Positions 47,150-59,155 of a stretch of 64,000 bases of DNA are shown piece by piece. How positions within the stretch are numbered: the first letter of the stretch is position 1; the number at the start of each line of letters is the position of its first letter. The stretch spans positions 121,561,678 through 121,625,677 of the forward strand of contig NC_073307.1 of NCBI RefSeq assembly GCF_027595985.1. The letters run 5' to 3'. The notes under the pieces were generated by a model. It was not told the DNA's origin and did no database searches. It saw only the letters and a program-made list of their open reading frames with translations. The DNA comes from Sorex araneus (taxonomy: Eukaryota > Chordata > Mammalia > Eulipotyphla > Soricidae). The position numbers and the translations under genes were made by a program.

Positions 47150-48576
47150 CTGCTTTGCATTCTTCTTCCTTTAGGTGGCAAGCTGACTTCTGTTGACAGA
47201 AGAGTCTATAGAGATTCACCTTGGTCTTGAACCCTTCTCTGCCCCTGAAGAAGACTCCTCATGAGTGGAAGTTGGCTTATCAAGTTTCCCATGAATATCT
47301 GTGGTTTCCTTTTCAAAGACCTGCTGTCCAATGTGACCACGATGGCTTTAGTGTCATGACCACTCTGGGGATGTGTCTCAACATTAGATCTGATTAAACC
47401 TCTATCCCAGTCTGTGCATCTCCATCCCCATGTGGTATACTTCCCACTAGTGGTTCTTGTGGATTCTATCACTGACAGCTGTGTACCTGGGCAGCACACA
47501 GAACAATGGGATTTGAGTCTGTGAAGATTAGAAATAAAGTACATTTTGCTTATCTGAGACTCAAACTCTACTTTGTTCTTTTAAATTTTGTGTTATTATG
47601 GTAATATGTCCTTTTAATTTTTGTTTCCCTTATAAATGCTACAGAAGAATATGAACTCATATAAAATCTATTTATCTCATTTCCATAAGAAGCAGTTTTT
47701 TTTACGTTTGCATCAGAATCCTTTTTCTATGATTATTGATTTAAATAACATTTATATTTCTTTTCATTTGCCAGTTTAAACTACAGAATCATTTTTCTTC
47801 CCATATAAGGTTTTATGATATGACTGTAAAGTTATAATTTTTAAGAGTTGTAATAAAATAAAGTTGTCTATGGTATGATAATGCTTTTAAGAAGAGTTAA
47901 ATAATATGCTAAATAAACCAAGTATGGGCAATTAGAAACAGTTTAATGTCACAGTTTTCAATGTTAAAAATTGTTAATTTTTTTTTTCCACTAAAGAATT
48001 TTAGTGGAAAAAATTTTTCCACTAAAGAATAAAAGTGCAAAGCATTACTTTGCCAGCTGTGGTGACAGTGTGGGTTGAGACATTCTCTCACATTTTTGAC
48101 AGAAGTAAAATTTGACAGAATCAGCAAGAAGAGTCATTAAAAATATGTATAAATATATACATATAAAATGTATATAATTCATAGATGTATACATTTTACA
48201 TGTATAAATATGTATAAAGACATATAAATATGGAGACATAATCATGAAATATAAAATAGGAAACCTTTATCTGATGTTAAGTGCACATTTTTTTCCTCTT
48301 CATTTAGTTTCTATTAGATTTAGCCCATGTTTCCTTAGCTGTACAGGAATGTTTGAGATTGATTAGGTCTGATATTTTCATTTGATTCTATTGCTTTGAG
48401 TACTAATTTATAAGAATTAGTATTTTGTGTGAGAGAAAGAGTAAGTCTAGATCATGTACAGCACACAGAGATGTATAAAACAGACATAGAATCACCCTTC
48501 TAGAAAATGCATTGGAAATTTTTCCTAGAGTTTCATATGCAGCTTCTTCAATATTATTCAGATTTACCTTCTGATT

Positions 48577-48823
48577 GGGCAGAGCTATAGCACAACTGGT
48601 AGAGTGTTTGCCTTGCTCGCAGCTGACCTGGGTTCGATTCCTCTGTCCCTCTCAAAGAGCACAGCAAGCAACCGAGAGTATCCTGCCTGCATGGCAGAGC
48701 CTGGAAAGCTACCCGTGGCATATTCCAAATGCCAAAAACCATAACAACAAGTCTCACAATGAAGACATTACTGGTGCCCGCTTGAACAAATTGATGTACA
48801 ACGTGATGACAGTGCTACATTGC
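48577..48823 (+). mobile_element. Type-2 SINE downstream of the intact MRGPR
   Basis: Complete, with a target duplication taccttctgatt at 48565-48576 and 48824-48835. Module B keeps the empty site (ttattttctgattattat at about 39416), so the insertion postdates the duplication. Confidence 0.95.
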
Positions 48824-48896
48824 TACCTTCTGATTTTTGTATGTGTGAAATACAAACATGTCCTGAAAACACTTAAAGATTAAGGTTAATAGCAAA

Positions 48897-48902
48897 TTTA
48901 TT
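48897..48902 (-). terminator. Candidate polyadenylation signal of the MRGPR gene
   Basis: AATAAA on the minus strand, 214 bases beyond the receptor stop codon. It is the first such hexamer noticed downstream. Module B has a changed sequence at this place. Confidence 0.4.
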
Positions 48903-49115
48903 TATGCTGTGTGAACACTATACAAAATAGACATTTTACCTATATGCAAATGTGTATATATAGACCATGAAAATAAATGATGGTTCAGTTATAATATTCA
49001 GCTATAAAAAGTGAGAATGCAGTATTTGAAAGGCAATGATAAAATTTCTGAAAACAATGTCTACATTTTGATTGAGGTAGGTCATTTGAATATTTCCTGA
49101 CTTCTTCAAAGCCTC

Positions 49116-50066
49116 CTAAGGAGGGCTACCTTGACTTCCATACTCCTCAGGAACATCCTGCAAAGCTCTCTGCAGAATTAGTTTGAGGCTCCCTCTTTGC
49201 TGTCTTCCCTGCTGTCTATAAGAGCCAACAAAGAGGTAAATGATGGGATTGACACAGCTGTTGACACAGGTTAATACATATGTCACTACAAGTACTATAG
49301 CAATGTCCCTGTAAGAAACAGTTGTCATCCAGTGTGAGAGAAAATAACTGATTCCCCAGGGCAGGCCACAGAGGAGGAAGACCAGCACTGTGACCCCGAT
49401 GGTCACATACAGCCTGGTCAGCTTCATCTTCTGGGAGCCACACAGCAATCTGGCCAGCAGCACCAGGCTGGACCCAAACCCAAGCACAAAGGAGAAAGAC
49501 AGCCAAGCAACAATGCTGAAATCAATTAGTCTACACAACTCCTCATCATATTCTCCAAACAGCAAACCACAGATCTCCATTCTCAGAATGGTCAGGATCA
49601 GGGACAGCACCCAGAGCAGGGCACACATGACAGATGACATGTGTTTTGGGCGGTGGCAACGATACCAGATAGGCGTTAGGACAGACAGGCAGTGCTCAGT
49701 GTTAATTGCAGTGAGAATATTCAGGCTTGCAGTATAGGGAAAGACAAATGCTAGAAAAAAAACTATTAAGAGATTTCTGGAGTATATTTCGCTATATCTG
49801 ATCAAATGCATTATGGAGGATACCATGTGGGTGCATAGACAGACAAAATCAGCTCCTGCCAAGTTGAGGATATAGACGGAGAAAGCATTCCTCTTCATGC
49901 GGAAAGCCAGGAGCCAGAGCACCACAGCATTTCCTGCCAGCCCCAACAGGGAAATGATGAATTCCACAATGCCTGAGATCAGCAAAGCCATGTCAAGTTT
50001 TCTATAAAAGTCAAATAAATCCTGCCACATATTTTCAATCTCCCAAGGTGCGATAGTTACATCCAT
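49116..50066 (-). CDS. MRGPRX-like: Mas-related G-protein-coupled receptor, MRGPRX-like, intact
   Basis: A 316-codon single-exon class A receptor. In this family such receptors sense cationic peptides and small amines on sensory neurons and mast cells; the ligand here is unknown. Approximate helices are TM1 28-54 (N46 of GLAGN), TM2 63-88 (D73 in LNLAGADF), TM3 100-122, TM4 146-168, TM5 182-207, TM6 217-246 (CGLPWG, no tryptophan toggle) and TM7 253-280 (NPIIY, N273-Y277). The DRY position reads EHC (124-126), near the ERC usual in MRGPRX. C166 and C178 fit the family's TM4-TM5 disulfide. By alignment from memory, D182 matches D184 of human MRGPRX2, but R162 replaces its E164. The start is chosen because a splice acceptor lies 25 bases upstream. 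A TAG stop where module B reads CAG shortens the C-tail. Confidence 0.93.
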   Translation of the reverse strand: MDVTIAPWEIENMWQDLFDFYRKLDMALLISGIVEFIISLLGLAGNAVVLWLLAFRMKRNAFSVYILNLAGADFVCLCTHMVSSIMHLIRYSEIYSRNLLIVFFLAFVFPYTASLNILTAINTEHCLSVLTPIWYRCHRPKHMSSVMCALLWVLSLILTILRMEICGLLFGEYDEELCRLIDFSIVAWLSFSFVLGFGSSLVLLARLLCGSQKMKLTRLYVTIGVTVLVFLLCGLPWGISYFLSHWMTTVSYRDIAIVLVVTYVLTCVNSCVNPIIYLFVGSYRQQGRQQRGSLKLILQRALQDVPEEYGSQGSPP

Positions 50067-50090
50067 GCTCAGATACTCTCTGCTGGTGTT

Positions 50091-50104
50091 CCTGGAAACA
50101 CAAA
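50091..50104 (-). promoter_or_regulatory. Predicted 3' splice acceptor of the MRGPR coding exon
   Basis: On the minus strand a pyrimidine-rich tcatttgtgtttccag ends at 50092, so the exon would start at 50091, 25 bases before the ATG. The same acceptor is present in module B near 40672. MRGPRX genes usually carry a non-coding first exon spliced to one coding exon. Confidence 0.6.
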
Positions 50105-50629
50105 TGAGAAAGAATTTTCAGTATGGTCACGGATCCCCTGGTCATACAGGTACCTGAGACCAGAGAGAAGCAACTTAGACAGTTTAAGCATCCCACACAG
50201 CTTTTACATGCTATATTTAGACTCTGGTTGATCTTTCTGAAATCCTGGGATTTCTCTACTGAATCACAATTTTTCACAGACATGCAATGTTCTCAGGACT
50301 TAATTTTCCCACTAGTTTCCTAGGCCATGTCCCATCACACAGTGTCTGCAAGGGAGTTTTCCTTGCAGTCTGTAGAGGCGGCAGCGAGACTCTGAGGCCA
50401 CCTTCTTCTGCTCTGGGCTTTCTGTTCTTCAGAGGCACGAATTATTTGACATCTCAGTGACTGAACATCACCCAGTCACAGAAAACAGAACCCCAGGATA
50501 TAAAGGAATATGACCCTGAAGTAGAAGGTCTGTTAAGGCCCACATGTCAGCTCTCTGAAAACAGAAAGCTCTTACTCATGTTCATTAGTATGTCCCAATG
50601 CCTCCATTTGTCAGGTCACAATGGGTCAT

Positions 50630-51060
50630 TAGGATATAGATACCAAATGAGTGACGGATGGTTGGAACTAACCACAATTGTGTGTAAAGATGGGGTGGGT
50701 AAGATAGGGAAGAGGCCACTATGAAAATTATAACTGGGAATGGTCATGCTGGACAAAATTGGCAAGATTGGATGGTTAAAAGTAAGTAATGGACATTCTT
50801 AATAACCTTTCAGTATCAATGTTGCAAACCAAAATGCCCAAATGGAATGAGAGAGAGAGAGAGAGAGTGAGAGAGAGAGAGAGAGAGGGAAGAATGGATG
50901 GAAGGGTAGGGAGGGGGTAGGAAGGAAACAGGGATCATTGGTGGTGGGAAAAGTACACTGGTGAAGGGATGGCTGTTGGAATACTGTATGACAGAAATAT
51001 AATCATGATAAACTTCGTAATGCCCTAAAAATTAAAAAGAAAAATAGGAAGAAGAAACAA
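50630..51060 (+). mobile_element. L1-type 3' end fragment, plus strand
   Basis: Contains a (GA)n run (50850-50890), g-rich text, ggtggtgggaaaagtacact, then ggctgttggaatactgtatg and an A-rich end. It is absent from module B, so it is C-specific. Its 5' limit is uncertain. Confidence 0.7.
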
Positions 51061-51439
51061 AAGGAAAAATTTTAAAAATCAGATATGTAAAGAAGTATTT
51101 TTACTTATCCTTACTGAAAAGTTTTCATGTCTGACAGTATTCATTAAACATGCACAATGACTAGGTCTGTCTTCTGTGAGCTTAGGTACCTGCTAATAAT
51201 ATTGGAGATTGTTTATCATAATAAATAAAAGCTCAATAAAATTTTAATATTTTAGTATGGAAAAGGTCATTCAAGCAATGGAGAGAGTCAGAAGTGGGCC
51301 TGAATGAGAGACTTCATTATTTATTTAATCTGTTACTTATGAAAGTATAGAAGAGAGATAAGATTTGTAATTTTTTGGTATGCAATTCTATAGAGAATTC
51401 TTAGAAGAATGGGATAGGATATTGATTTTTAGGGATTTT

Positions 51440-51595
51440 TATTTTAGTATTTGTGGCACACCTGGTGATTCTCAGGGGTTTCTCCTGGCTAAGTATACAG
51501 AAATTACTCCTGGACATGCTCGAAGGTCAATATGGGATACTGGGGATGGAACCTAGGCTGGACTTATGGAAAGCAAATTCCTACTCAGTCCCCAT
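51440..51595 (-). mobile_element. Old type-1 SINE shared by modules B and C
   Basis: Reversed body (cacctggtgattctcaggg; gaaattactcctggacatgc) and remnants of the head. The same element sits at 43005-43160 in B, so it predates the duplication. Confidence 0.82.
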
Positions 51596-51754
51596 GGAGA
51601 TTGGTTATTGCTCAGGTGCCTTTTACCAGAGTGACTTGTGATTTAAACACAAATATTCTTTTGAACTTCATTTTGGAAAGAGTTGTCAAATCAAGGTGAA
51701 GAAGAGCTGCTGGTTTAGTGCTACTCAAGAAAAAATCTCTCTTGGGTCTTTTTT

Positions 51755-52575
51755 AAAAAAAATTTATTATTGAGGTGCCGGAGCGATAGCACAGCCTGTA
51801 GGGCGTTTGCCTTGCATGCGGCCGACACGGGTTCAATCTCCGGCATCCCATGTGGTCCCCCAAGCACTGCCAGGAGCAATTCCTGAGTGCAATGCCAGGA
51901 GTAACCCCTGAGCATTGCTGGGTGTGACTCAAAAAGCAAAAAAAAATTTATTATTGAATCACCATGGGGTACAGTTACAAACTTATGAACTTTCATGTTT
52001 GTATTTGGTTTACATCCTTCCAGCAGTGCTCATTCTCCACCAGTGATCCCAGTATCCCTCCCACCTCCCCCATCCCAACCCCCACCACCCCATCTTTCCT
52101 CTGTAGCAGGGCATTCCCTTTTGTTCTCTCTCTTGTTGGGTGTTGTAGTTTGCAATAGAGGTATTGAGTGGCCATCATGTATGCTCTATACTCTCCTTTT
52201 GGTACGCAGCTTTCAACCCGAGTGGGTCCTCCCAACATTCTCTACTACCTTCTCTGTCTCTGCTGCCTTTTCCCACAGCATGTGAGGTCAGTTTCCAAAC
52301 TGTGGGGCAGACCTTCTGGTTCTTATCTTTACTACTCTTGGGTGTTAGTGTCCCATCCTGCTACTTTATAATCCACATATGAGTGCTATCTTTCTATGTC
52401 TGTCTCTTTCTGACTCATTTCACTCAACATGATACTTTCCGTGTTGATCCACTTATATGCAAATTTCAAGACTTCATCTTTTCTAACAGCTGCATAGTAT
52501 TCCATTGTGTAGATGCACTAAAGTTTCTTTAACCAGTCATCTGTTTGGGGGCACTCCAGTTTTTTCCAGATTTTG
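51755..52575 (-). mobile_element. 5'-truncated L1, minus strand, C-specific
   Basis: It runs from the 3' terminus (tattattgaatcaccatggg) to ORF2 C-terminal text (ttttttccagattttg). The flanks tctcttgggtctttttta (51738) and tctctgggtctttttta (52576) form a target duplication. Module B lacks the insertion. A SINE has jumped into its tail. Confidence 0.93.
51774..51937 (+). mobile_element. Type-1 SINE inside an L1 tail
   Basis: Complete head (ggtgccggagcgatagcaca) to end (gggtgtgactcaaaaagc). The duplication of about 18 bases, aaaaaaatttattattga, surrounds it. Confidence 0.94.
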
Positions 52576-53042
52576 TCTCTGGGTCTTTTTTAGAAAAAAT
52601 TGATTTAACAGAACAAAACTGTTGACATTCAGAGGCTGAAAGGAACGCGAAGGAGAGGGCCTTTTTGGTCTGGAATGACACTGAAATCCAGCAGGTGGAT
52701 GTGGTAAGTGAGATACCTATGTAAAGTGATAAAATTAACCCTTGAACTTCATATCTAAGTCATTGAAACCATTCAAATATAATGTAGAAAGAATGAAAAT
52801 GCTAAGTAAATAATATCATTTCTATATAAAGAAAATAGAAGCACAAAGGGTTTGAGTGGTAGGTACCTGATTGCATGCATACAATTGGTATAGTGCTGTT
52901 CTGAATATCTAGGACTCAGTCAGTTACTTTTCCTTTACCAAATCTACAGATCCACTTGTAGAGTGGAATGGCACCTACCTAAAGAGAAGTGAGAAAAAGA
53001 TGCCAGTAATGCTTCTACAGATCCTAGGAGGAATATATTGAT

Positions 53043-56000
53043 TTGGGATTTTTTTTTGTATAGCCTGGGTTATATAATTTCAAATGTTAATGATATGTTG
53101 TAAAAAAAAATAAGGAGAAAGTGTTTAACACTTTAAAAAAATTTAACATTCCAGCATCACACAAGCACAGTAGTTTCACTTCCTTCCATCATTGACCCAG
53201 TGTCCCAACCCCTCCGTCGTCTTCCTACCTTATCTCCTCAACTTTATATGTTTCTGTACTGAAGTCCAGTTCTCAGTTTCCGTTGTTCTTGGGCATTTTT
53301 ATCCCTTACATTATTTCTTTATATGAGACATATTATTCTATATATGCCTTTCTCCTAACTTCACTTACTATAGATCCACCCACATAGCAAGCAATGATTT
53401 GGATGTTACTTGAAGCCTCCTAAGAACAATGTTCAAAGGCACAAATCCCTTGCTACTAGAAAATACAACCTTTGTTCTATCAAGCAGAAGACTAAAATGG
53501 TAGGAAGACACTCTTCTTCCCCATCCCTGCAGTGAAAGGAAGACTCACTTTCCTAGATATGATGAATAAACCATCAAATATGTCTCGGATCTTGCAGTTT
53601 TGGTAGATAGACGAGAGGAAGTAAAATACAAACCAATTTCCGTCCATTGGGGCCCATATCCTATTCAATCATGTCATTGAACACAAATTTCAGTTGTGAT
53701 AAGTGCTGGTCCTTTTTTCCTTTTGACAAAAACCTTAGAAACCCAAACCTTCTTCATTTTGTTGTGACTTACAATATGCTCATTTTTATAATCTCCTCAT
53801 GTAGCATTATTCACTTTGACTATTTATTGTAATAGCCTTACTAACAAAGAATACAAATTATGGATAATAAATGAGTAGGGATCTGGGTAGGTCAACATAG
53901 GCCTTGGTCCAGGAGCCACGCCTAGGGAATTCCAGGTTTTCTGCCACGTTGTTTATAATGAGAGATGTTTCCACCCAGTGTCTCTGAAGGGGTAGATTCT
54001 GAGAAGAAATCAGGGTTATAGATACTCCTCAGAAATATTACTGAAAGTGTGGGAGCAGGACTGCCTGATTCTCCATGGTACCAAGCAACTGGGCCCTGTC
54101 GACACTGGTCACCTCCTTTGAGCAGAGGAGAGGTTAGGCACCTACTCCTTGCATTCTACCTTTCCTTTCTTCCCATAGCTGGTGGCTACATGTCACAGAA
54201 AACCACACAGTTTTAATGAAATTCTTTAACATTTCAATTCTTCTTTAAAATTCGAAATATATGAAAAAGTGAGAATATGAATTTTCAAGACTTTAGCTAT
54301 AGGTCAATTTTAGCTATTTTAGTTCATTTAAACCACATTTGTTATTCTTTCTTCAAATATCAAAATCACAAACACAATGTAATTACAAATATTTGCTTAC
54401 CACCATATTTTTAACTAAAAGTCAGATTGTATTGGTTATGATTTTTATAATAGTAAGAAATGAGAGATGATAAATCATTTGAAAGAAATTATACAGATGG
54501 AGATATGACAAGAAAAAAAATAAAGCAAACAATTATATGGAATATGGTGAATAAGAGATCCATCACCCAGAGAAAGTCCCAGAAACAACCATCTGACAAG
54601 CATACTACAGAAGATAGAATACTCTGCCTTCATCAACAAAGTTCACTTGCATATTCTCCACAGTTTATGCATCCAGGAAAAATATATCTGTCTCATAGAA
54701 GCCTTTCTAGTTCCTATGATCTGATGTGTCCAGGGAAATAAGATGTGAAAAAAATTGTGAGGACAGTAACTTTAAATACTTTCTCCCTGCCAGGCTGTGA
54801 GTTTGTAGTGACACAGATCGGGAGTGGGCAACACAGACACCCTAACTGTTGTACTTTCTCACTGACTCCTGAATTTCTGTTTTTTCTTACCGTACTCATA
54901 TGGCTTCAGTTTGAGATTCATGGATGTATGTGCCTTAGGACAAAACACAGCAGTGCTTTAGAAATAAGCCTGATAAACTTACCTGCTTTGCATTCTTCCT
55001 TTGGTGGCAAGCTGACTCCTGTTGACAGGAAGGGGTTGTAGAGATTCACCTTCCTTTTGAACTCTTCTCTGCTGCACAGAAGACACATTAGACAGAGTGG
55101 GAGAGGATGAGAAGGGGGCTTAACATTTAGCAGGAGCTCTTGTGAGTTCCTGTTCAGAGACCTGCTGTCAAATAAGAGCATAATGTCTTTGGTGTCATGC
55201 ACTCTCTTGGGATGTGACTCAACATTAGATCTGATAAAACCTCTATTTCAGTCTGTGCATCTCCACACCTATGTGGTACACTTCCTTGCAAGTATTTCTA
55301 GTGGATTGTCTCAGTGACAGCCATGTACCTGGGCAGCAACAAAAAGCAATGTGAGTTGGCCCTGTGAAGATTTATAATTCGGAATGAAATGCACTTTCCT
55401 CACCTGAGACTCATCTGTATCTGTCGCCTTTAAATTGTGTATTATCATGGCAATAATTCATGTAGTTTCTATTTTTCCTTACAATTATTTACAGAAATAT
55501 ATCAACTTATATGTAATCTACTGATTCTATTTCCGAAGCAGCATTTTGGTTCACTTTTGCATCTAAATTCATTTGCTATGATTAACTATCTGAAGAACAT
55601 GTACTTTCCCTTTAATTTGTCAAATAAACCAGGGAATCACTTTTCTTCACAATAATATTTTAGGATATTGCAGGAAATTAAATTTTTTTCGGGTAGGGAA
55701 TTAAATTTATTTGTGAGTAATGTGGTAATAATTTCAAGTAATATTGAGTAATTTGCAAAATAAACCAAGTGTGGACATCCAGAAATGATACAGAACCACA
55801 GTTTCCAATGACGTAAGTGCAAATTAAAATTACTCAGAATTGTACTTTTCCCCCTAAAGAATGAGCGCAAAACATTTCTTCATCAGCTGTGGTAACAGTG
55901 TGGGATGACACATATATACACATTTTTGATGGACGTGAAATTTGGCAGGGTCACCAAAGTAGGGACATTCAAAATATGTATAAAGACATATAAATGCCAT

Positions 56001-56427
56001 ACATTTTCCTCCCTTAGTTGAGGAGTAAATGAGGAGTGCCCTCTGGCAGTGTGCTCCAAGCCCCACACAGAGGTTGGTCTTGATACTTTTAAAGGCCAGT
56101 AATGACTGGAGAAGAGAGTAATCATACATTCTGGCCTACACTTCCTTTTCAAGGCTAAATTGAAATAGTGGCAGTTGACACAAAAGATTTTCAAAAGAAA
56201 CAGAATTCCTTCACACAGGGGGTTCACACTCACAGCAGGGCAATTGGGATTTTCGAGGAGGGGCTTTTTTAATCTATCTGCCTCCATCAGATCCCCCTAG
56301 ATTTCACCATGTTTAATTCTTAAAGGGAAAATGGTCAAAGTTCCATCTACTTAAACTCTTTCCTGCTGACACAGGGACACTGACCTTGCCTGCACAAGGG
56401 ATGAAATCTCAAGCTACCTAGATTTTT
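53043..56427. repeat. Segmental duplication, module C, distal part 1
   Basis: Aligns with module A 1-3345. Short frames such as 54460-54741 and 55883-56287 are broken or shifted in A, so I call no gene. 53140-53380 may be an old minus-strand LINE end, matching A 100-330. Confidence 0.9.
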
Positions 56428-57400
56428 TTTTAAAAAACTGTCGGCATTTTTTTTAAATTTATTTTATTGAATCACCATGTGGAAAGTTACAAAGTTCTCA
56501 GGCTTATGTCTCAGTTATACAATGCTCGAACACCTGTCCCTTCACCACTGCCCATATTCCACCACCAATAAAAACAAAAACAAAACAAAGAAGAAAGAAA
56601 AAAAAAACAGTATACATCCCACCCCTCCCCCCAACCCCTGCCTGTGTAACTGATAAATTTCACTTCTTTTTCTCTTTACCTTGATTACATTCCATATTTC
56701 AACACAAAACTCACTATTGTTGTTGGAGTTTCAACACAGACTCACTATTTTTGTTGGAATTTATCCCCCAAGAATACAGCTCTATTGACAAGGAAATATT
56801 TGACAATTAGTTTTCCACTGATGAGAATGAAGATATAAAAAAGTCGTGCGGCCGCTACTGCGGCTGCGTGGTTTACAATTTCTGTATTTTAGTAATTAAG
56901 TCCAGGGAGATTTAAGTTGGAAATTGAATCATTTCCCTTCCTGGAGCAGCATGGAGCAAAAGCTTAGTTCACAGTCTGGATACATTGTTGCAAGCACTCG
57001 CTGGAACCCCAAGTCATATAGCTGCCTCTGGCTCCTGCTTGTTGTGCATCCAAGCGGCTGTGCAAAGGCATGGCCCCCCGGGTCGAATCTCGGCCGGAGC
57101 CCGAGCTCCAGCCCAGGCCCGAGACTGCCCAGGTGTGCCGCTGTTTCAAGTTCAAAGCACTTTTTTTTTCCGCGACACAAAGTTCATACCTGCTCAAAAG
57201 ACCCATAAAATGTTGGACACCACGCCTCCTCCGGGAGGAAAGAGAGACCAAGGAAGAAGGATATTTCCTCGGTTAGCTGGCTTGGGGAAAAAGCTTAGTT
57301 CACAGTCTGCATACATGGTTGCAAGCACTCGCTGGAACCCCAAGTCATATAGCTGCCTCTGGCTCCTGCTTGTTGTGCATCCACGCAGCTGTGCAAAGGC
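56428..57400 (-). mobile_element. Internally deleted mini-L1 with two 5' repeats
   Basis: Minus-strand element between an 18-base duplication (56410-56427 and 57401-57418, one mismatch). Its 5' half holds two copies of about 110 bases 331 bases apart (agcttagttcacagtctg at 56961 and 57292) in GC-rich sequence with a gcggccgc site at about 56850, as in L1 5'UTRs here. Its 3' part is an L1-type terminus with an A-tail at the left end. No ORF1 or ORF2 lies between. The short open frames (for example 56985-57413) only reflect the GC-rich repeats. The 3' part is shared with 3690-4013. Confidence 0.78.
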
Positions 57401-57418
57401 CAAGCTACCTTGATTTTT

Positions 57419-59146
57419 AATGAGCCCCAAACAATGAATTTGAAAGATCAGATCAGTTAGTTCAGTAAGGAATGCTACTTTGAAAGGACCAAACCTTGGA
57501 GACAGAAAACAAATGACAAATGCTCAGGGTTGCAGAACCAATCATCAATAGCATGGGAAGCACAGTTCTGATTTACTTCCTTCTTACTACTCTGTCCACT
57601 TCTTTCACTAATATTTCACTGCATTAGTCCAGATGTCAGTAATTTTCAGCTTCCCTTTATACATCTCGTTCCAATGCCCATTCTTCCTCTTACGCAGAGC
57701 TTAAATAAAATGTTCTCTTAATGGGATATTAATCCCATGATGGAACAAGAATTGAGAGTCGTTAAAAACTCTGTTCTCTCTAAATGTATTAACTAAGAAT
57801 GAATACTTAGGACCAATTTAGATGACCACTATCAGAACCTTAGGCAATTGACAAGCTGGGAGAAAGCAATTCATCCTGCCCTTTGAGCTAAGGTCCCCCC
57901 TGGTAAAGCTTTGGCTTCCACTTTTGTGGCCAGACTGGTAGAAGCATGTTCAAAATTAAGTTTCTTTATAGACAACACAGCTTACTTACTAAATTACCCA
58001 ATTATCCAATCACCTTTGTAGAACTAGAATCTGATTCTTACAGAAAGCAAGTTACAGAAACATAGTTCTCTCCTCTTTCATCTTAAATTTGCAAGACAGC
58101 TTAACAAACATGGCTTGTTCTTCTGCATCAGCACAGCAACATAGAAGAACTCTCCATTTAGGGTACCCTGTTACTTACTGAGAAGTCCTGGGGATTGGTC
58201 AAAGACAGAGCAGGAAACAAGCCAATAACAGCATTTCATGTTTTGCCTCACATCAGGGCTCCATCAGGCTGGATCATAAGATGTGAAGATCAGGTCCCAC
58301 AACAAACTAGAAGTAGAGCCTTCAGGTTGAACTGGGCATGACCTCTGGCCTCCATAGGACTGTCCTGGCAGTCAGGAATCCATCCCATCCCTTCTTCAGA
58401 ACTGGGAGATATCTCAGCCTCCAGAATTTGACACTGAGGTTGGGGTCTGGGCTGAATCAGTCATTGCAGATTTTCAGCTTCCTAATTTTCCTTGGCACAG
58501 ACAATGTCCAGTCCTTCCTTAGCATGCCTGCCTTTAGGGTCTTTTTGAGGTTTGTAGGTTACTTGAAGCAGTAACCGTTAAATGCCTGTTCCTGTCATTT
58601 AGACCAATCCCCTGACTATTTCCCTAGAAGAGGGCTTTTGGGGTCCCACAGTTGGTTTTCCTGTCTGCACCAAGGTTAGACCCTATTGAAGAGAGGAAAG
58701 GCTTTTTTCTGGGTTCATGCGAACAAACATAGTGCCTTAATGCTTCATGGTACTGAAGAGAGAAAAGCACATATTTCACCCTCACTCACAATGATATATA
58801 CCTGTTTGCTATGGGTTCTAGTCAAAAGAAGCATTGAGTTCTGTAGAAACAGAATATACAGTTTAACATCATGTCTAATTCACTTAGTTCCATGCTGAAA
58901 AACCTTGATTTCTAATGATCTAAGAGCATATAACAGGAGTCAGGATACTAGACCAATTCTGCAGATAATTTAAATAATTTCTTATAACAATAGTTTGTTC
59001 ACAGTTTTCTTAATATAGCTTGATCTACCAAGAAATTTGGAAAGAAGTTGCTAATCACTATCCCAGTTACCATGACTAAACTACACTCTGCAGTACTCTT
59101 TCAAAAGCATTACATTGGTTTTATATTTTTTATTTTGTTTTTAGAT
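57419..59146. repeat. Segmental duplication, module C, distal part 2
   Basis: Aligns at equal length with module A 4014-5745. No gene is recognised; open frames differ between the two copies. Confidence 0.9.
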
Positions 59147-59155
59147 ATTCAGAAG

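Larger units (their letters stand above)
44089..48250. repeat. Segmental duplication, module B, distal part
   Basis: It aligns with module A 655-2945 and module C 53715-55990 after removing a SINE (44771-44943) and an L1 (45553-47149). B ends here: sequence equivalent to A 2945-5915 is absent, and the text runs directly into the start of module C near 48256. The short frames (for example 47206-47544) are not conserved, and I call no gene. Confidence 0.9.
48256..53042. repeat. Segmental duplication, module C, gene-bearing part
   Basis: It starts at aaaataggaaacctttatct, the same text that begins again at about 63967, and is homologous to module B from about 39100. It contains the only intact receptor. 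C-specific insertions are the SINE at 48577, an L1 3' fragment at 50630 and an L1 at 51755. Confidence 0.9.

Noticed and set aside
54460-55041. Two overlapping open frames of 93-98 codons in module C
   Set aside because: The paralogous module A and B sequences break the frames, and no domain is recognisable.
56960-57400. The two 110-base direct repeats as retroviral LTRs
   Set aside because: There are no TG...CA ends, primer site or retroviral coding between them. The element has an A-tail and an L1-style target duplication.
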